A DNA stretch of 7,860 bases from F1-60-MAGs149 sp032119475 (lineage in GTDB: Bacteria > Actinomycetota > Thermoleophilia > Gaiellales > F1-60-MAGs149), in NCBI GenBank assembly GCA_032119475.1, contig JAUMCA010000020.1:1-7860 (forward strand), read 5' to 3'. Shown piece by piece: positions 5,959-7,860 of the stretch. The translations under genes were made by a program, and so were the position numbers. The notes under the pieces are model-generated. The model was not told the DNA's origin. It saw nothing but the letters and a program-made list of their open reading frames with translations, and did not search any database. Each line of letters starts with the position of its first letter. Positions within the stretch are counted from its first letter, which is position 1.

Positions 5959-5964
5959 AGTCTA
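5959..5964 (-). promoter_or_regulatory. Possible -10 box (TAGACT) for the tRNA-Lys gene
   Basis: On the minus strand TAGACT, whose first three bases are the MFS stop codon TAG, ends 6 nt before the mature 5' end of the tRNA. The surrounding CGTAGACTC is identical to the SIS-operon -10 region. If used, transcription would start almost at the mature tRNA end. No -35 is evident upstream, so this may be chance. Confidence 0.35.
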
Positions 5965-7242
5965 CGGCCGGGCCGGATCGGCGGTGGCCAGGGGCGCATC
6001 GGCGTAGACGCCGACCTCGGGCTCGCGCAGCCGGAGCATCGGCACGAGCGGGATCAGGAGCAGCGCGGTCAGCCCGATGCCCACGGCCGGGAAGCCGAAG
6101 CGGTCGAGGACGAACCCGGCCGCGATCACGGCGGTGGCGCCGCACAGCGAGACGATCTGGTCGTTCATCGCGGTCAGGCGGCCGCGCTCCTGCGGCGTCG
6201 TGATGTCCGCGAGCATGGTCGTGCCGGCGACCCAGCTGGCGCACCAGCCGAGGCCGAGGAGGAAGAAGAACGGCAGGATCAGGAGCGAGCTGCCGAGCAG
6301 CGAGGTGCCCATGGCCCCCACGCCGGTGACGACGATGCCGGTCAGGATCATGCGGCGACGTCCGACGCGGTCGGCGAGGCGCCCGAGCGGGGCGGCGAGG
6401 CCGAACATGCCGAGGAAGTGCGCGGACATGAACAGCCCGACGGCGGCGGCACCGAGGCCGCGGTCGTTGAGGACGACCGCGGTGACGCCCATCACGCCGA
6501 CCATCGCCGCCTGGATCAGGCCGGCCGAGGCGATCGCCGCGCGGGCCGGTCCGAGGGCGATCAGCTCGCGCCGCGAGCGCGGCTCCCCGTGCTCCGGCTC
6601 CGGCGGGGCGCCCGGGAAGTACTGGTCGAGCGAACGCGCCACGTCCCGCGGATCGACTGCGATGCCGCGGACGAGGACGAGCGCTACGAGCGCGGTCATC
6701 GGAACGAGGAACCACGGCGCGGCATCTTCGGTGACCCCGATCGCGACGGCGATGAGCACCAGGCCGGACCCGAGCAGCGGGCCGACGATGCTGCCGATCG
6801 CGCCGGCTGATCCGACGAGGCCCACGCCGTGCGCGCGCTGCGCGATGGGGTAGAGGTCCGCGGCGGCTGCGCGGTGCATCATCGCGGGCCCCTGGCCGAA
6901 GCCGAACACGACGGTGCCGAGGGCGAGCAGCGGATACGACTCGACGACGATGCCGATGGCGCAGAGGACCGCGCCGGTCGACAGGAGCGCGAGCCCGGCG
7001 GTGAGGACCGGCAGGCGGCCGCGCCGGTCGCTGACCCGGCCGGCCACCATCAGCGAGGCGACGCTGGCGAGCATCGCCAGGCCGACGCTCGTACCGGCCA
7101 TTCCGGCGTGGCCCGATAGCTCGGAGGTGGCGACGGCGCCGACGCTCGCGTTCAGCGGGATCGCCGCGCTCGTCGCGGCCTGGCCGACGGCGAGGCGCAG
7201 CGTCCACTGCGAGATCCGCCGCGGGACCGCGTCGGCCGCCAT
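5962..7242 (-). CDS. Major facilitator superfamily (MFS) transporter, 426 aa
   Basis: This is an inner-membrane secondary transporter with about twelve hydrophobic segments in two halves joined by a cytoplasmic loop (about 192-232, rich in Pro, Glu and Arg). The MFS motif A appears after TM2 as GRVSDRRGR (68-76) and again in the second half as GRLADRVGRR (287-296), the classic DRxGRR signature in both. GLVGSAGAIGSIVGPLLG (141-158) resembles the TM5 motif often seen in drug-type exporters, but the substrate cannot be assigned. The ATG at 7240-7242 was chosen because it shares one base with the TGA of the upstream YqgE gene (TGATG). The frame is open further up to 7320, but that would overlap YqgE by about 80 bp. 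No clear Shine-Dalgarno is present, so reinitiation after YqgE is likely. The tRNA-Lys gene begins 9 bp past its stop. Confidence 0.92.
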   Translation of the reverse strand: MAADAVPRRISQWTLRLAVGQAATSAAIPLNASVGAVATSELSGHAGMAGTSVGLAMLASVASLMVAGRVSDRRGRLPVLTAGLALLSTGAVLCAIGIVVESYPLLALGTVVFGFGQGPAMMHRAAAADLYPIAQRAHGVGLVGSAGAIGSIVGPLLGSGLVLIAVAIGVTEDAAPWFLVPMTALVALVLVRGIAVDPRDVARSLDQYFPGAPPEPEHGEPRSRRELIALGPARAAIASAGLIQAAMVGVMGVTAVVLNDRGLGAAAVGLFMSAHFLGMFGLAAPLGRLADRVGRRRMILTGIVVTGVGAMGTSLLGSSLLILPFFFLLGLGWCASWVAGTTMLADITTPQERGRLTAMNDQIVSLCGATAVIAAGFVLDRFGFPAVGIGLTALLLIPLVPMLRLREPEVGVYADAPLATADPARP

Positions 7243-7784
7243 CAGTTGAGCGACGGGTCGTCGGGTTCGAGGGCGAACACCGCGAACGCACCGCCGTGTC
7301 GGCGAAGGGCATCGCGCCACAGCTGCTCGGGGTCCTCCGCGAAGCAGTCGTCAGCGCGCGCCGGTACCACGACCCACGCCTCCTCGTCCATCTCGCCCTC
7401 GAGCTGCCCGGGGCCCCAGCCGGCGTAGCCCGCGAAGACGCGGGCCCGCAGGAGCGCCGTCGGGTCCAGTGTCTCCTCGGCGTCGGCGGGGAGGAACCCG
7501 ACCGTGGCGAACGCGATCGCCGCGGCCCGGTCGGCGTCGACGAAGTCGCCGAGGGCCATCACCGCCTCCGGCTGGACCGGGCCGCCGATGTGGACGCTCT
7601 CTCCCTCCGGGACGAAGTCGCGCAGGATCGGGACGGCCTCGGCGACGCGCACGCCGAGCGGTCGGTTGAGCACGAGCCCCATCGCGCCCTCGGGGCCGTG
7701 CTCGGCGATCAGCACGACGGTGCGCGAGAAGTTCGGATCGCCGAGCGACGGCGCGGCGACGAGGAGGCTGCCCTGCAGGCCCAT
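7242..7784 (-). CDS. yqgE: YqgE/AlgH family protein (UPF0301), 180 aa
   Basis: This is a complete member of the YqgE/AlgH (UPF0301) family, a widespread cytoplasmic fold without settled biochemical function; AlgH was first named for an effect on alginate production in Pseudomonas. Family blocks in order are GSLLVAAPSLGDPNFSRTVV (5-24), EGAMGLVLNRPLG (32-44), IGGPVQPE (66-73), RVFAGYAGWGPGQLEGEM (115-132) with the near-invariant GYAGWGPGQL, AWVVVPA (136-142) and LWRDALRR (155-162). The length is normal. The ATG at 7782-7784 has no Shine-Dalgarno; a TANNNT box ends 6 nt before it, so a leaderless message is plausible. It is followed by the MFS gene through a TGATG overlap and preceded at 13 bp by the end of another minus-strand gene. 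Family very sure, role open. Confidence 0.95.
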   Translation of the reverse strand: MGLQGSLLVAAPSLGDPNFSRTVVLIAEHGPEGAMGLVLNRPLGVRVAEAVPILRDFVPEGESVHIGGPVQPEAVMALGDFVDADRAAAIAFATVGFLPADAEETLDPTALLRARVFAGYAGWGPGQLEGEMDEEAWVVVPARADDCFAEDPEQLWRDALRRHGGAFAVFALEPDDPSLN

Positions 7785-7790
7785 GCCCGC

Positions 7791-7796
7791 AGGGTA
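7791..7796 (-). promoter_or_regulatory. -10 box (TACCCT) of the yqgE-MFS unit, leaderless type
   Basis: On the minus strand TACCCT fits TANNNT and ends 6 nt before the yqgE ATG. It sits in the 13-bp gap after the stop codon of the preceding gene. The interval GCGGGC is no Shine-Dalgarno. No -35 is recognisable, and the upstream part would lie inside the preceding coding region. Confidence 0.45.
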
Positions 7797-7797
7797 C

Positions 7798-7860
7798 TCA
7801 GAGCGTGCCGCCGCGGAGCCCCTCGGACACCGCGACGGCTCGCGCCCGGATCGCCGCCTG
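7798..7860 (-). CDS. C-terminal 20 codons of an unidentified gene (cut by the window edge)
   Basis: The minus strand reads an open frame entering from the right edge and ending at TGA (7798-7800), giving the tail QAAIRARAVAVSEGLRGGTL. Nineteen of the twenty sense codons end in G or C, as in the real genes here, which supports coding. The stop lies 13 bp before yqgE on the same strand, so the two may be co-transcribed. The tail looks helical, but I cannot assign a family from so few residues. Confidence 0.5.
   Translation of the reverse strand, partial: QAAIRARAVAVSEGLRGGTL

Noticed and set aside
5965..5975. Inverted repeat CGGCC-G-GGCCG at the end of the MFS gene as a terminator
   Set aside because: The arms are short, lie inside the coding region upstream of the stop, and have no T-run; such repeats are common by chance at this GC content.
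7243..7320. Upstream 26-codon extension of the MFS gene
   Set aside because: It overlaps the conserved YqgE C-terminus and adds an Arg/Pro-rich segment atypical before TM1. The TGATG start is better.
7848..7860. 13-bp identity (ggatcgccgcctg) with positions 143-155, possible boundary repeat
   Set aside because: Both copies encode QAAIR-type helix codons within coding sequence. The match ends with the window edge, so an attachment site or duplication cannot be supported.

Overview
The window is very GC-rich bacterial DNA with strong G/C bias at third codon positions, few Shine-Dalgarno sites and TANNNT -10 hexamers placed directly before start codons. This fits a high-GC actinobacterium. The Thermoleophilia/Solirubrobacterales type is my best guess, but nothing here proves the lineage. 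Coding is dense: no gene-free stretch exceeds 90 bases. I see no insertion sequence, phage gene, CRISPR array, riboswitch or T-tailed intrinsic terminator.

Left part (15-2207, minus strand): an operon transcribed leftwards. It encodes a two-SIS-domain sugar-phosphate isomerase/deglycase-like protein, a 60-residue helical protein of unknown function, and an APH-fold small-molecule kinase-like protein. The joints are tight (a stop codon inside a Shine-Dalgarno site, then a GTGA overlap). A 90-bp divergent intergenic region (2208-2297) carries back-to-back leaderless-type promoters around a perfect 16-bp palindrome, a candidate shared operator.

Middle (2298-4561, plus strand): two tandem paralogous branched-chain-amino-acid-type (LivJ-like, type I fold) substrate-binding proteins joined by an ATGA overlap. 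They have no permease or ATPase genes beside them and no lipoprotein cysteine. Next (4611-5873, plus) is a membrane protein of about six transmembrane segments with its own extended -10 promoter and a cytoplasmic block of 11-residue Gly/Ala repeats.

Right part (5882-7860, minus strand): a tRNA-Lys(UUU) gene with an unusual D-arm lies 8 bp from the convergent membrane-protein gene and 9 bp downstream of an MFS transporter gene. The MFS gene is coupled by TGATG to a YqgE/AlgH (UPF0301) gene. The last 63 bases hold the 3' end of another minus-strand gene.

The SIS/kinase operon and the binding-protein pair may form one uptake-and-catabolism locus for a sugar-amine or similar compound under shared control; this is inference from layout only. 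The best-supported unusual pattern is translational. All four protein genes that appear to begin a transcript have a TANNNT box 6-7 nt before ATG and no Shine-Dalgarno site. Internal operon genes start by Shine-Dalgarno or by stop/start overlap. No complete new biological system is evident.
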